Shown: one piece after another, positions 49,506-58,565 of the stretch
Layout of the letters: each line of letters opens with the position of its first letter
Numbering within the stretch: the stretch's first letter is position 1
Assembly: GCF_007845645.1 (NCBI RefSeq)
Contig: NZ_VCQV01000011.1
Location: 62,001 to 126,000 of the forward strand
Direction of reading: 5' to 3'
DNA: 64,000 nucleotides
DNA from: Leekyejoonella antrihumi
Lineage (GTDB): Bacteria; Actinomycetota; Actinomycetes; Actinomycetales; Dermatophilaceae
Made by a program: the position numbers and the translations under genes
Notes under the pieces: model-generated
Told to the model about the DNA's origin: nothing
Database searches by the model: none
What the model saw: only the letters and a program-made list of their open reading frames with translations

Positions 49506-51650
49506 CAGGATCACGAACGACCCCGCGCTGACCTCCAGGTCATCGCCGACCGACACCTGCTTGCTCGCCACCTCGTCGGGGCGCTCGCAGGTGCTGTCCC
49601 AGACCAGGTCCCACGCGGTCACGCCGGCCTGCTCGGGCATCCGCACGCGGCTGTCATGGGCTCCGCCGTGCAGCACGAACAGCAACCGGCCATCGCCGAC
49701 GTCGGCGCCGTCGAAGACGACCTGCACCGTGCGGCTTCGCCCGTCGTTCCACTCCTGTGCGGTCATCAGCGCGCCGTCCGCGGCATGCCAGCGCAGTGCC
49801 GCCAGCGTGTCGCCGTCGATCGGGCTGCCCGGAAAGAACGCCCGCTGGCGCAGCACGGGGTGCGCCGCGCGGAAGGAGGTCAGGAACGCGGTCGTGTCGA
49901 TCAGGTCCCGCTGCCAGGCCTGCAGGTCCCAGTCGAGCCAGCTGATCGGATTGTCCTGGCAGTAGGCGTTGTTGTTGCCCTGCTGCGTCCGGCCCAGCTC
50001 GTCGCCGCCCAGCAGCATCGGCACACCGGCCGAGGTGAACAGTGACGCGAGCAGGTTGCGGATGCTGCGGCGCCGGTGCGCGCGGGTCTCGTCGTCGACG
50101 CCGTCCTGCCCCTCCACACCGAAGTTCCACGAGTGGTTGTCGTTGCCGCCGTCGGCGTTGTGCTCCAGGTTGCCCTCGTTGTGCTTCTGGTTGTATGCGG
50201 TGAGGTCGGCGGCGGTGAAGCCGTCATGGGCCGTGACCATGCTGACCGACGACATCGGTGACATGCGGGGCCGGTTCGAACCGCCGAAGAGGTCCTGCGA
50301 GCCGGCGATTCGGGTGCCCAGATCGCTCAGTCCATGCCCTGGGTGACCGGCGAGGTCCGCCGCGACGTCCGGCAGCCAGAAGGTGCGCACGGTGTCGCGG
50401 AAACGGTCGTTCCACTCGGCCATCGGCGGGGGGAACTGGCCGGTTCGCCACCCGTGGGACCCGATGTCCCACGGCTCGGCGATCAGCTTGCGCGAGGACA
50501 GCACCGGATCGGCGCGCATCGCCACGAGGAAGGGGTGGTCGGGGTGGAAGCTGTCGTCCAGTCCGCGGGCGAGGGCCACTGCGAGGTCGAACCGGAAGCC
50601 GTCGACGTGCATCTCCTGCGCCCAGTAGCGCAGGGAGTCCAGCACCAGCCGCACGCTGACGGGATCGCGCATGTCGACGGTGTTGCCGCACCCGGTGACG
50701 TCGACGTCGCAGCCGCGCTCGTCCAGGCGGTAGTACGCCGCATTGTCCAGTCCCCGCCAGGACAGGGTTGCCCCTGCCGCGGCGGACTGCTCGCAGGTGT
50801 GGTTGTAGACCACGTCCAGGATGACCTCGATCCCGGCGGCGTGCAGCAGCTTGACCATGCCCTTGAACTCGTTGATCACCTCGAGGGGCTCGTCGGTGGA
50901 GGCGTACGCCGCGTGCGGCGCGAAGAACCCCATCGTGTTGTAGCCCCAGTAGTTGGTCAGCCCGTTCTGGATCAGCCGTGGCTCCGAGGTGAAGGCGTGG
51001 ACCGGAAGCAGCTCGATCGCGGTGACGCCGAGCCGCGTCAGGTGGGCGATCGTCGCGGGGTGGGCCACCCCGGCATACGTTCCGCGCAGGCGCACGGGAA
51101 GGTCCGGGTGCTGCATCGTCAGACCCCGCACATGCGCCTCGTAGACGACGGTGTCGGTCCACGGAGTGCACGGCGCGCGGTCCTCGCCCCAGTCGAACCC
51201 GTCCGAGACGACGACGCTGCGTGGCACGTATGCCGCGCTGTCCCGATCGTCTCTGACCCCGCCGTCGCCGGAGAGCCGCTCGTCGACGACATGGCCGAAC
51301 ACCTCGGGGCGCCAGGTCACGTCACCGACGATGCTGCGGGCGTAGGGGTCGAGCAGCAGCTTCGCCCGGTTGTGCCGGTCGCCCTCGCCGGGCGAGTAGG
51401 GCCCATCAGCCCGGAAACCGTAGCGCTGACCCGCTCGGACACCGTCGACATGCCCGGCCCAGACGCCGTGCGCATGCTCGTGCAGCGGGATCTGCTGCTC
51501 ACGCCCGTCGGTGTCGAAGAGGCACAGAGCCACGGAAGTGGCGTGGCCGGCGTAGCAGGCGAACTCGGTACCGGTGTCGGTGAGCGTTGCACCAAGCGCC
51601 GGCGGGAGGTCGTAATGGCCGGGGGTGGCAGCGAGTGGCTGGGTGGGCAT
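49494..51650 (-). CDS. glgX: Glycogen debranching enzyme
   Basis: 718-residue GH13_11 isoamylase-type enzyme that removes short branches left by GlgP. It has an N-terminal CBM48 domain (ATLTDTGTEFACYAGHATSV) and a GH13 barrel with VILDVVYNHTCEQS, DGFRFDLAVALARG with the nucleophile Asp, KLIAEPWDIG with the acid Glu and SMVTAHDGFTAADL. The start ATG at 51650 lies seven bases after a minus-strand -10 hexamer; an upstream in-frame ATG would run over that promoter. It is divergent from the YbjN-type gene across 35 bases. Confidence 0.93.
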   Translation of the reverse strand: MPTQPLAATPGHYDLPPALGATLTDTGTEFACYAGHATSVALCLFDTDGREQQIPLHEHAHGVWAGHVDGVRAGQRYGFRADGPYSPGEGDRHNRAKLLLDPYARSIVGDVTWRPEVFGHVVDERLSGDGGVRDDRDSAAYVPRSVVVSDGFDWGEDRAPCTPWTDTVVYEAHVRGLTMQHPDLPVRLRGTYAGVAHPATIAHLTRLGVTAIELLPVHAFTSEPRLIQNGLTNYWGYNTMGFFAPHAAYASTDEPLEVINEFKGMVKLLHAAGIEVILDVVYNHTCEQSAAAGATLSWRGLDNAAYYRLDERGCDVDVTGCGNTVDMRDPVSVRLVLDSLRYWAQEMHVDGFRFDLAVALARGLDDSFHPDHPFLVAMRADPVLSSRKLIAEPWDIGSHGWRTGQFPPPMAEWNDRFRDTVRTFWLPDVAADLAGHPGHGLSDLGTRIAGSQDLFGGSNRPRMSPMSSVSMVTAHDGFTAADLTAYNQKHNEGNLEHNADGGNDNHSWNFGVEGQDGVDDETRAHRRRSIRNLLASLFTSAGVPMLLGGDELGRTQQGNNNAYCQDNPISWLDWDLQAWQRDLIDTTAFLTSFRAAHPVLRQRAFFPGSPIDGDTLAALRWHAADGALMTAQEWNDGRSRTVQVVFDGADVGDGRLLFVLHGGAHDSRVRMPEQAGVTAWDLVWDSTCERPDEVASKQVSVGDDLEVSAGSFVILLGV

Positions 51651-51657
51651 AGGTGCA

Positions 51658-51663
51658 AGAGTA
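51658..51663 (-). promoter_or_regulatory. glgX: -10 hexamer for a leaderless glgX transcript
   Basis: On the minus strand, TACTCT ends seven bases before the glgX ATG at 51650. It faces the YbjN-type promoter within 35 bases. Confidence 0.4.
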
Positions 51664-51673
51664 GGGACTGAAG

Positions 51674-51679
51674 TACGGT
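51674..51679 (+). promoter_or_regulatory. -10 hexamer for a leaderless YbjN-type gene
   Basis: TACGGT ends six bases before the ATG at 51686. There is no ribosome site. Confidence 0.4.
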
Positions 51680-51685
51680 CGTCGT

Positions 51686-52183
51686 ATGACAGATCCCACA
51701 TCACTGCCCAACTTCCCGCCGCCCGCGGACGAGCACCCGTTGCGCGGCCGCGTTCTCGATGCCCTGCAGGACGACGGCTACCGTCCAGACCTCGACGCCG
51801 ATGGGGATGTCGGCTTCAAGGTCGAGGGTCAGCAGCTGTTCGTACGCTGCATGGAGGGTGAGCCCGCCATGATGCGCGTCTTCGGTCAGTGGCAGATCAC
51901 CGACGAGATCCCGAAGGATCTGACCAAGCAGCTGCTTGCCGCCAATGACGTCACACTCAGCCTGAACATCATCAAGGCCGGTATCGCCAACGGCACCCTG
52001 GTCGTGACCGGCGAGCACCTGGTGGCCCAGCACGACGACCTGACCGGCCTGCTGCAGTCGACCACGCAGATGGTCCTGCAGGCGGTCCAGCTGTGGCACC
52101 AGGCCGTGACCGGCGACGGTCCGCACGCCGCCAACAGTGCACCGCCCGAGCCGGGCTCGCCGGCCGACCCCACGCAGGTCTGA
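51686..52183 (+). CDS. YbjN domain-containing protein
   Basis: 165-residue acidic cytosolic protein with the YbjN/type III chaperone-like fold: an N-terminal helix (LRGRVLDALQDDGYRPDLD), strands with FKVEGQQLFVRC, then helices and the strand NGTLVVTGEHLVAQ. Members are stress-related proteins without a defined activity. The C-terminal 25 residues are rich in Pro, Ala and Ser and probably disordered. The enoyl-CoA hydratase gene starts three bases after the stop, so the two are cotranscribed. Confidence 0.72.
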   Translation: MTDPTSLPNFPPPADEHPLRGRVLDALQDDGYRPDLDADGDVGFKVEGQQLFVRCMEGEPAMMRVFGQWQITDEIPKDLTKQLLAANDVTLSLNIIKAGIANGTLVVTGEHLVAQHDDLTGLLQSTTQMVLQAVQLWHQAVTGDGPHAANSAPPEPGSPADPTQV

Positions 52184-52186
52184 CCA

Positions 52187-52975
52187 ATGAGTGAGTACGG
52201 CGAATACGTCTCCCTGGAGGCGCAGGACGGTGTCGGAGTCATCCGCATCGACCGTCCGAAGATGAACCCGCTGGACAAGGGCATCCAGGAGGGACTGGCG
52301 CAGGCTGCCATCGACGCCGGGGCGGATGACTCGATCGCCGCCGTGATCGTCTACGGCGGCGAGCGGGTCTTCGCCGCGGGTGCCGACATCAAGGAGATGG
52401 AATCGCTCGGGTACACCGACATGGTCGGCCGGGCGACGCGCCTGCAGGAGTGCTTCGCCGCCGTCAGCAACATCCCGAAGCCGACCGTCGCCGCGATCGC
52501 CGGGTACGCCCTCGGCGGTGGCTGCGAACTCGCCATGACCTGCGACTTCCGCATCGCGGCGAGCGACGCGAAGCTCGGCCAGCCGGAGATCCTGCTCGGC
52601 ATCATCCCGGGCGCCGGGGGCACCCAGCGTCTGGCGCGTCTGGTGGGGCCGGCCAAGGCCAAGGACATCATCTTCACCGGCCGCTTCGTCGACGCACAGG
52701 AGGCGCTGGAGATCGGTCTGGTCGACGAGCTCGCCGAGCCCGGCCACGTGCTCGAGGCCGCCCGGGCCAAGATGGCCCCGTTCGTCGATGGTCCGGCATA
52801 CGCCCTTCGAGCCGCCAAGACCGCGATCGATCGCGGCCTGGAGGTGGACCTGCACACCGGGCTGGCCATCGAGTCGATGCAGTTCGCCGGACTGTTTGCC
52901 ACCAGGGATCGCGAGATCGGGATGAAGTCGTTCATCAAGAACGGTCCCGGGAAGGCGGCCTTCGAAGGCAGGTAA
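52187..52975 (+). CDS. Enoyl-CoA hydratase/isomerase
   Basis: 262-residue crotonase-fold enzyme of beta-oxidation. The oxyanion-hole strand is ERVFAAGADIKEME. The two catalytic glutamates are in GGGCELAMTCDFRIAAS and GQPEILLGIIPGAGGTQRL, as in true hydratases. It starts right after the YbjN-type gene and lies 136 bases before etfB, in keeping with electron transfer from acyl-CoA dehydrogenases. The acyl chain specificity is unknown. Confidence 0.93.
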   Translation: MSEYGEYVSLEAQDGVGVIRIDRPKMNPLDKGIQEGLAQAAIDAGADDSIAAVIVYGGERVFAAGADIKEMESLGYTDMVGRATRLQECFAAVSNIPKPTVAAIAGYALGGGCELAMTCDFRIAASDAKLGQPEILLGIIPGAGGTQRLARLVGPAKAKDIIFTGRFVDAQEALEIGLVDELAEPGHVLEAARAKMAPFVDGPAYALRAAKTAIDRGLEVDLHTGLAIESMQFAGLFATRDREIGMKSFIKNGPGKAAFEGR

Positions 52976-53012
52976 CCTTCGGCCGGGTCTCACCGCCGCA
53001 CATACCGGCGGG

Positions 53013-53018
53013 TAACCT
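53013..53018 (+). promoter_or_regulatory. Possible -10 of the etfB-etfA operon
   Basis: TAACCT lies in the gap before etfB and would start transcription near 53025, giving a leader of about 87 bases. A GTG at 53025 is in frame with etfB but would add an atypical N-terminus. Confidence 0.3.
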
Positions 53019-53111
53019 GGGCGCGTGCTCCTCGGAGCGCACCCGCATGACCCCAGTCGGCGTGCCGACTGGCCCATCCGACCCGCAACAACAGAAGAGG
53101 ACGAGCGACCT

Positions 53112-53891
53112 ATGAATATCGTCGTCTGTGTCAAGTATGTGCCGGACGCCCAGGGCGACCGGACATTCAAGGATGACAACACCACCGACCGTGAGGGCGT
53201 CGATGGCCTGCTCTCCGAGCTTGATGAGTATGCCGTGGAGGCTGCGCTCAAGCTGAAGGAGTCCGGGGAGGGCGAGGTCACCGTGGTGACCGTCGGCCCC
53301 GAGGCCGCTGCGGATGCGGTGAAGAAGTCGCTGCAGATGGGCGCGGACAAGGGGGTGCACGTCTGCGATGACGCCATTCATGGGTCGGACGCCGCGGCGA
53401 CCTCGCTGCTTTTGGCCGAGGCGATCAAGAAGTCCGGCGAGTACGACCTGGTGCTGGCCGGGCTGGCCTCCACCGATGGCACGATGAGCGTGGTGCCGGC
53501 GATGCTGGCCGAGCGCCTCGGACTGCCGCAGGTGACGCAGGTCTCAACCCTGGAGGTCGAGGGCGGGACGGTGAAGGGTCGCCGCGACAGCGACGTGGCC
53601 TCGGACACGATCGAGGCGTCGCTGCCGGCGCTGGTTTCGGTGACGGACCAGATCAACGAGCCGCGTTACCCCTCCTTCAAGGGCATCATGGCCGCGAAGA
53701 AGAAGCCGGTGGAGACCTGGTCCCTTGCGGATCTGGGGGTGGACGCCGAACGGGTCGGCCTGGCGGGTTCGTGGACCAAGGTGACCTCGTTCGCCAAGCG
53801 GCCGCCGCGCGAGAAGGGCGAGATCGTCACCGACGAGGGCGACGGTGGCACCAAGCTCGCGGAATACCTCGCCGCCCAGAAGTTCGTCTGA
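53112..53891 (+). CDS. etfB: Electron transfer flavoprotein subunit beta
   Basis: 259-residue AMP-binding subunit of ETF, which carries electrons from acyl-CoA dehydrogenases to the respiratory chain. The start MNIVVCVKYVPDAQGDRTF is the conserved N-terminus. The AMP/signature region is ASTDGTMSVVPAMLAERL, and VTDQINEPRYPSFKGIMAAKKK is the family motif. The ATG at 53112 has GAGGA about a dozen bases upstream. It is followed by etfA after 27 bases, like fixA-fixB (Rv3029c-Rv3028c). Confidence 0.95.
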   Translation: MNIVVCVKYVPDAQGDRTFKDDNTTDREGVDGLLSELDEYAVEAALKLKESGEGEVTVVTVGPEAAADAVKKSLQMGADKGVHVCDDAIHGSDAAATSLLLAEAIKKSGEYDLVLAGLASTDGTMSVVPAMLAERLGLPQVTQVSTLEVEGGTVKGRRDSDVASDTIEASLPALVSVTDQINEPRYPSFKGIMAAKKKPVETWSLADLGVDAERVGLAGSWTKVTSFAKRPPREKGEIVTDEGDGGTKLAEYLAAQKFV

Positions 53892-53918
53892 TCGACCTGA
53901 GACCTAAGGAGATTCACC

Positions 53919-54875
53919 ATGGCTGAAGTACTCGTCCTGGTTGACCACACGAATGGTGAGGTCAAGAAGACCACGGCGGAGCTGTTGACGGTTGCGCGCC
54001 GGCTGGGCACCCCGTCGGCAGTGTTCGTGGGCGCCAATGTGGACGCGGCGCGTCCCCGGCTGGCGCAGTTCGGCGCCGAGAAGGTCTATGTCATCGACAA
54101 CGCGGACGTCACCGACTATCTGGTGGCGCCCCTGGCCGAGGCGTTGGCCGCGGTCGTGGAGCAGGCCGCTCCGGCCGCCGTGCTGCTGCCCTCCAGCGCC
54201 ACCAACAAGGAGGCCGCCGCGCGACTGTCGATCAAGACCGAGTCGGGTCTGATCACCGACGCGCTCGATGTGCAGGCCGCAGACGGCGGCGTGCAGACCA
54301 CGCAGTCGGCGTTTGCCGGAGGGTTCACGGTGCAGGCCACCGTGACCAAGGGCGCCCCGATCATCACGCTCAAGCCGAACGCGTGCCCGCCGCAGGCCGC
54401 CCAGGCGAGCGCGACGGTGGTGCCGGTCGAGCTGGCCGTCTCGGATGGCGCGAAGAGCGCCAAGATCACCGGGTCGGAGCCGAAGGCCAAGTCGGGTCGT
54501 CCGGAGCTGACCGAGGCCGCGATGGTGGTCTCGGGTGGTCGTGGCACCGCGGGTGACTTCTCGCCGGTCGAGGCCTTCGCCGACATCCTGGGTGCCGCAG
54601 TGGGCGCGTCCCGTGCGGCGGTCGACGCCGGTTGGTACCCGCACGCGAACCAGGTCGGTCAGACCGGTAAGCAGGTCTCACCCCAGCTCTATGTCGCGTG
54701 CGGCATCTCCGGTGCGATCCAGCACCGCGCCGGGATGCAGACCTCCAAGACCATCATTGCGGTCAACAAGGACGAGGAGGCACCGATCTTCGAGCTGGTT
54801 GACTTCGGTGTGGTGGGCGACCTGTTCGAGGTCCTGCCCCAGGCCACCGAGGCCGTCAAGGCCAAGAAGAGCTGA
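53919..54875 (+). CDS. etfA: Electron transfer flavoprotein subunit alpha
   Basis: 318-residue FAD-binding subunit of ETF. The C-terminal FAD domain shows [40 protein letters not shown] and [20 protein letters not shown], the family signature, all intact. TAAGGAG lies seven bases before the ATG. A strong terminator follows 17 bases after the stop. Confidence 0.95.
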   Translation: MAEVLVLVDHTNGEVKKTTAELLTVARRLGTPSAVFVGANVDAARPRLAQFGAEKVYVIDNADVTDYLVAPLAEALAAVVEQAAPAAVLLPSSATNKEAAARLSIKTESGLITDALDVQAADGGVQTTQSAFAGGFTVQATVTKGAPIITLKPNACPPQAAQASATVVPVELAVSDGAKSAKITGSEPKAKSGRPELTEAAMVVSGGRGTAGDFSPVEAFADILGAAVGASRAAVDAGWYPHANQVGQTGKQVSPQLYVACGISGAIQHRAGMQTSKTIIAVNKDEEAPIFELVDFGVVGDLFEVLPQATEAVKAKKS

Positions 54876-54892
54876 CGACCCGTCGCACGAGA

Positions 54893-54922
54893 CGCCGCCG
54901 GTCCCTCTCGGGGCTGGCGGCG
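54893..54922 (+). terminator. Rho-independent terminator after etfA
   Basis: A 13-base stem (54893-54905 with 54910-54922, two G-T pairs) closes on a four-base TCTC loop and is followed by the T-rich CTTGGGTTTGT. It lies 17 bases after the etfA stop. Confidence 0.8.
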
Positions 54923-54951
54923 CTTGGGTTTGTACACAGTGCTAACGGGCA

Positions 54952-55037
54952 GGGGCGAACACTCCGGGACCTACCATCCGTCCTCCGCAAGCTCCGGACT
55001 CCCGCCAGACCCGCCACGGTCCCTGCGCATTCGCCCC
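54952..55037. other. Structured intergenic sequence between etfA and the lipoprotein gene
   Basis: GGGGCGAA (54952-54959) pairs with TTCGCCCC (55030-55037), and inside it GGGACC (54966-54971) pairs with GGTCCC (55018-55023), leaving a symmetric six-by-six internal loop and a 46-base apical part. It might end the minus-strand lipoprotein transcript or be a small structured RNA. Confidence 0.35.
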
Positions 55038-55069
55038 GGCCCTCGCCACGTGCAAGGCTCGGTGGCGGC

Positions 55070-56104
55070 CTACTTCTTCCTGGGTGCGGGTGACGTCCAG
55101 TAGAAGGTGACCTTCGGCTTCGACGGGTCGGCGAGATAGAGCAGCTTCCAGCCCGGCACCTTGGCGCCCCGGGGGATCCAGAAGATCAGGGTGAAGTCGC
55201 GGGTCTTGCCCGGGCTGACCAGAGTGCTGGTCAACGTGTCGCCATCGCTTCCGAGCGGGTTGTAGCGGCACAGAATGCCCGATGAGTCCATCAGCCGGAA
55301 CTGGGAACGACCCATGAACCTCAGTGCGCCCTGGGCGGCGCCGCGCACGTGCACTGCGACGCCCTGCACGTCGTTGGGCTGCTTGGCACTGGGGGTGAGG
55401 GTGCGAGGCGTCGGCTCGTAGGCGGTGAGCTTCAGTGAGATGGTGGAGTCGCCGATGGTCTGCCCCCGGCCGAAGGACTGGTTCTTCACGCCCTTGAGCG
55501 AGAACGTCGACTTCGGCCCGTCGCAGGTGCGCCCGACCGGAATGTTGCGGGTGCCGCCGTTGGCGGTCCACTTGGCCGCGGCGACCGCGGAACCTGCCGA
55601 GTTGGTGTAGTAGACGGAGAACGTGGACAGGTCGGCGCCCTCGGGCACGAGGAAGGCCACCCCGCCGGCGCCCGGATGGGACTCGTCGACCTGCAGCGCG
55701 GGGAAGGACTTCGGCAGTGGGTCGACCTTGGGCTGCGGGCACAGGTGCCCCTTGGCGTCCGCGAGCAGGAAGGAGCCCGGGCTGATGGCGAACACGCCAT
55801 TGGTGAGCACCTGCGCGCCCACCTGGATCTGGACGATTTTGACACCCTTGTGGCCGGAGGGGTAGGCGGTAACCGCCGGTTGGCCGACCTGCGCGGACAC
55901 GGACTTGCCGGGCTCCACGGGAGCGGGGGCGTCGTAGGCCGTGGGTTTGCCGGTGAACGTCGGTGCGGACCCGCCCGCGCAGCCTGCGACCGCAGCGGCA
56001 CTCGGCCCGGACGAGGTGGATGACGTCGATCCGGACTGGCACCCGGTCAGCGCGAGAGCGCCCAGCGACGCCCCTACCAGCGCTCGCCTCGCAACCGTGA
56101 CCAT
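55070..56104 (-). CDS. Secreted lipoprotein of unknown function
   Basis: 344-residue lipoprotein. The N-terminus has a charged start and hydrophobic core ending in the lipobox ALTGC, followed by a Ser/Thr-rich linker (SGSTSSTSSGPS) and a mostly beta domain with a few cysteines that may form disulfides. AGGAGG lies five bases before the ATG. The family is not recognised. It is convergent with etfA and divergent from iscS. It probably sits on the outer face of the membrane. Confidence 0.8.
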   Translation of the reverse strand: MVTVARRALVGASLGALALTGCQSGSTSSTSSGPSAAAVAGCAGGSAPTFTGKPTAYDAPAPVEPGKSVSAQVGQPAVTAYPSGHKGVKIVQIQVGAQVLTNGVFAISPGSFLLADAKGHLCPQPKVDPLPKSFPALQVDESHPGAGGVAFLVPEGADLSTFSVYYTNSAGSAVAAAKWTANGGTRNIPVGRTCDGPKSTFSLKGVKNQSFGRGQTIGDSTISLKLTAYEPTPRTLTPSAKQPNDVQGVAVHVRGAAQGALRFMGRSQFRLMDSSGILCRYNPLGSDGDTLTSTLVSPGKTRDFTLIFWIPRGAKVPGWKLLYLADPSKPKVTFYWTSPAPRKK

Positions 56105-56221
56105 GGGTCCTCCTGAGGTGGTTGAGGTTCGTTGGCGGTCACCAGTGCCCCGGGGCCTGCCGGTTCGCTGCCCGGCACAGTCTGACAAACCCACCGGGTC
56201 GGTGCGCACTCGGTGGGGCCG

Positions 56222-56227
56222 TAAACT
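56222..56227 (+). promoter_or_regulatory. iscS: -10 hexamer for a leaderless iscS transcript
   Basis: TAAACT ends six bases before the GTG at 56234, which favours this GTG over the one at 56231. There is no ribosome site. Confidence 0.45.
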
Positions 56228-56233
56228 CAGGTG

Positions 56234-57436
56234 GTGCCTGCGACGACCTACCTCGACCATGCTGCCACGAGCCCGGTGCTGCCGTGCGTCGTGGAAGCGG
56301 TGACCCATCAGCTGGGTCAGGTGGGCAACGCGTCCTCGCTGCACGCCACCGGGCGGGCGGCCCGCCGGGTCGTCGAGGAGTCCCGAGAGCAGATCGCCGA
56401 CGCGCTGGGTGCGCGACCGTCCGAGGTGATCTTCACCTCCGGTGGCACCGAGTCGGACAACCTGGCGGTCAAGGGCAGTTTCTGGGCACGACGGGCCGAG
56501 GATCGGCGCCGCGACCGGCTGATCATCGGCGCGATCGAGCATCACGCCGTCCTCGACTGTGTGGAGTACCTCGTCCGCCATGAGGGGGCGCAGGTCAGCT
56601 GGATCACGGTCGACGAGCAGGGCCGAGCCGACCCGCAGCAGGTGCGCGACCTGATCGAGGAGGACCCGGAGTCGGTGGCGCTGGTCAGTCTGATGTGGGC
56701 CAACAACGAGGTCGGCACCGTCGAGCCGGTGCACGAGGTCGCGCAGGTGGCGCACGAGCACGGCATACCGTTCCACACCGACGCGGTGCAGGCCATCGGC
56801 CAGCTCCCGGTGGACTTCGCTGCGTCGGGCGCCGACCTGCTCTCGCTCACCGGGCACAAGTTCGGCGCGCCACTGGGAGTGGGTGCCCTGCTGACCCGGC
56901 GGGACGCGACGCTGGTGCCGTTGACCCACGGCGGTGGGCAGGAGCGTCAACTGCGCAGCGGAACCCTCGTCGTGCCGGCCATCCGTGGCCTCGCCGTGGC
57001 CACCACCTACGCGACCGAGCACCTCGAGTCGGAGCAGGATCACCTGGTTGTGCTGCGCGACAAGATGATCCAGGGGGCCATCGACCAGGGGTTCGACATC
57101 CGGGTCAACGGGCCGCACCAGGTGGGCGACGTGACGCACCGGCTGGCGGGCAACGTGCACCTGCGGGTGCCGGGGTGCGACGGCGACTCCCTGCTCTATC
57201 TGCTGGATGCCGCCGGGGTCGAGTGCTCCACCGGGTCCGCGTGCCAGGCCGGCGTGCCGCAGCCGAGCCACGTCCTGCTGGCGATGGGCGTGCCGGAGGA
57301 GGACGCCCGCGGTGCTCTCCGGCTGACGCTGGGGCACACCTCGACGGACGCCGACGTCACCGCATTTCTGGCGGCGCTGCCTGCCGCGGTCGAACGCGCC
57401 CAGCGGGCCCACGACACGACACGAGGAGGTTCCTGA
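56234..57436 (+). CDS. iscS: Cysteine desulfurase
   Basis: 400-residue PLP-dependent enzyme that transfers cysteine sulfur to acceptors. The PLP lysine is Lys209 ([15 protein letters not shown]), the PLP histidine is in [12 protein letters not shown], and the sulfur-carrying Cys337 is in the mobile loop STGSACQAG. It is the group I (IscS/NifS) type. Its stop shares a base with the mnmA start (TGATG), so the pair delivers sulfur to tRNA thiolation, as in Rv3025c-Rv3024c. No IscU/SUF gene is nearby. Confidence 0.94.
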   Translation: MPATTYLDHAATSPVLPCVVEAVTHQLGQVGNASSLHATGRAARRVVEESREQIADALGARPSEVIFTSGGTESDNLAVKGSFWARRAEDRRRDRLIIGAIEHHAVLDCVEYLVRHEGAQVSWITVDEQGRADPQQVRDLIEEDPESVALVSLMWANNEVGTVEPVHEVAQVAHEHGIPFHTDAVQAIGQLPVDFAASGADLLSLTGHKFGAPLGVGALLTRRDATLVPLTHGGGQERQLRSGTLVVPAIRGLAVATTYATEHLESEQDHLVVLRDKMIQGAIDQGFDIRVNGPHQVGDVTHRLAGNVHLRVPGCDGDSLLYLLDAAGVECSTGSACQAGVPQPSHVLLAMGVPEEDARGALRLTLGHTSTDADVTAFLAALPAAVERAQRAHDTTRGGS

Positions 57437-58512
57437 TGCGAGTTGTCGCTGCCATGAGCGGCGGGGTGGACTCGGCGGTTGCCGCTGCGCGGATGGTCGA
57501 GTCCGGCCACGAGGTCGTCGGCGTGCACCTCGCGCTCTCCCAGTCCGCCGCAACCCTGCGCGAGTCGGCGCGGGGCTGCTGCACCATCGAGGACGCCGGT
57601 GACGCCCGGCGGGTCGCCGATCGCATCGGCATCCCGTTCTATGTGTGGGACATGGCGCAGCGGTTCCGGCAGGACGTCGTCGAGGACTTCATCCGGGAGT
57701 ATGCCGCCGGCCGGACCCCCAACCCGTGCCTGCGATGCAACGAGCGGATCAAGTTCTCTGCCCTGCTCGACAAGGCCGTCGCCCTCGGCTTCGATGCCGT
57801 GGCCACCGGGCACTACGCCCAGATCGTCGACGATGAGTCCGGCCGAACGCTGCACCGGGCCGTCGACATGGCCAAGGACCAGTCGTATGTGCTGGGCGTC
57901 CTGGACGCCGAGCAGCTGGCCCGCGCCTTCTTCCCACTGGGGGACACGACCAAGCCGCAGATCCGGCAGGAGGCCGCCGAACGCGGCTTCTCCGTGGCGA
58001 AGAAGCCGGACAGCCACGACATCTGCTTCATCGCGGACGGCGACACCAAGGGCTGGTTGACGCGGCGGCTCGGGGAGGCGCCCGGGCCTATTGTGGACAC
58101 CGACGGCGAGGTGGTCGGCGAGCATGACGGAGCGTTCGCCTACACCGTCGGCCAGCGACGGGGTCTCGGTCTGAAGGTGCCTCGCTCGGACGGCGCGAAG
58201 CGGTATGTCGTGGACGTCCAGCCGAAGTCGAGCACCGTGGTCGTCGGCACCGAGGATCTGCTCGGAGTGGACGTGATCGAGGGAGACCACCTGCGCTGGT
58301 GCGGTCCGCGCCCGCAGGGCGAGGTGCACGTCGGGGCGCAGCTGCGCGCCCATGGTGAGGAGTTTCCGGCCGTCGCGCGCGCCGAGGGCGACACCGTCGT
58401 CGTGCGGCTGGACCGACGAGCCAGGGGAGTGGCGCCGGGCCAGTCCGTGGTGTTGTACGACGGCACGCGGGTGATTGGGTCGGCCACGGTGGCCTCCAGC
58501 ACCCGGGCCTGA
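57436..58512 (+). CDS. mnmA: tRNA-specific 2-thiouridylase
   Basis: 358-residue enzyme that thiolates U34 of Lys, Glu and Gln tRNAs. The PP-loop [13 protein letters not shown] activates the base with ATP. The catalytic cysteines are Cys101 ([12 protein letters not shown]) and Cys197 ([11 protein letters not shown]). The C-terminal beta barrel is complete ([13 protein letters not shown]). It overlaps iscS by one base and has GAGGAGG seven bases upstream of the ATG. Length is normal for the family. Confidence 0.95.
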   Translation: MRVVAAMSGGVDSAVAAARMVESGHEVVGVHLALSQSAATLRESARGCCTIEDAGDARRVADRIGIPFYVWDMAQRFRQDVVEDFIREYAAGRTPNPCLRCNERIKFSALLDKAVALGFDAVATGHYAQIVDDESGRTLHRAVDMAKDQSYVLGVLDAEQLARAFFPLGDTTKPQIRQEAAERGFSVAKKPDSHDICFIADGDTKGWLTRRLGEAPGPIVDTDGEVVGEHDGAFAYTVGQRRGLGLKVPRSDGAKRYVVDVQPKSSTVVVGTEDLLGVDVIEGDHLRWCGPRPQGEVHVGAQLRAHGEEFPAVARAEGDTVVVRLDRRARGVAPGQSVVLYDGTRVIGSATVASSTRA

Positions 58513-58565
58513 CCAAGTACTGTTGCCCAGCGTCGAGGGAGCTGGGCGAAGCCGTGAGGAAAACC

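Noticed and set aside
53025-53111. GTG at 53025 as the etfB start
   Set aside because: It would add 29 residues (MLLGAHPHDPSRR...) before the conserved MNIVVCVKYVP. The region is better read as a leader.
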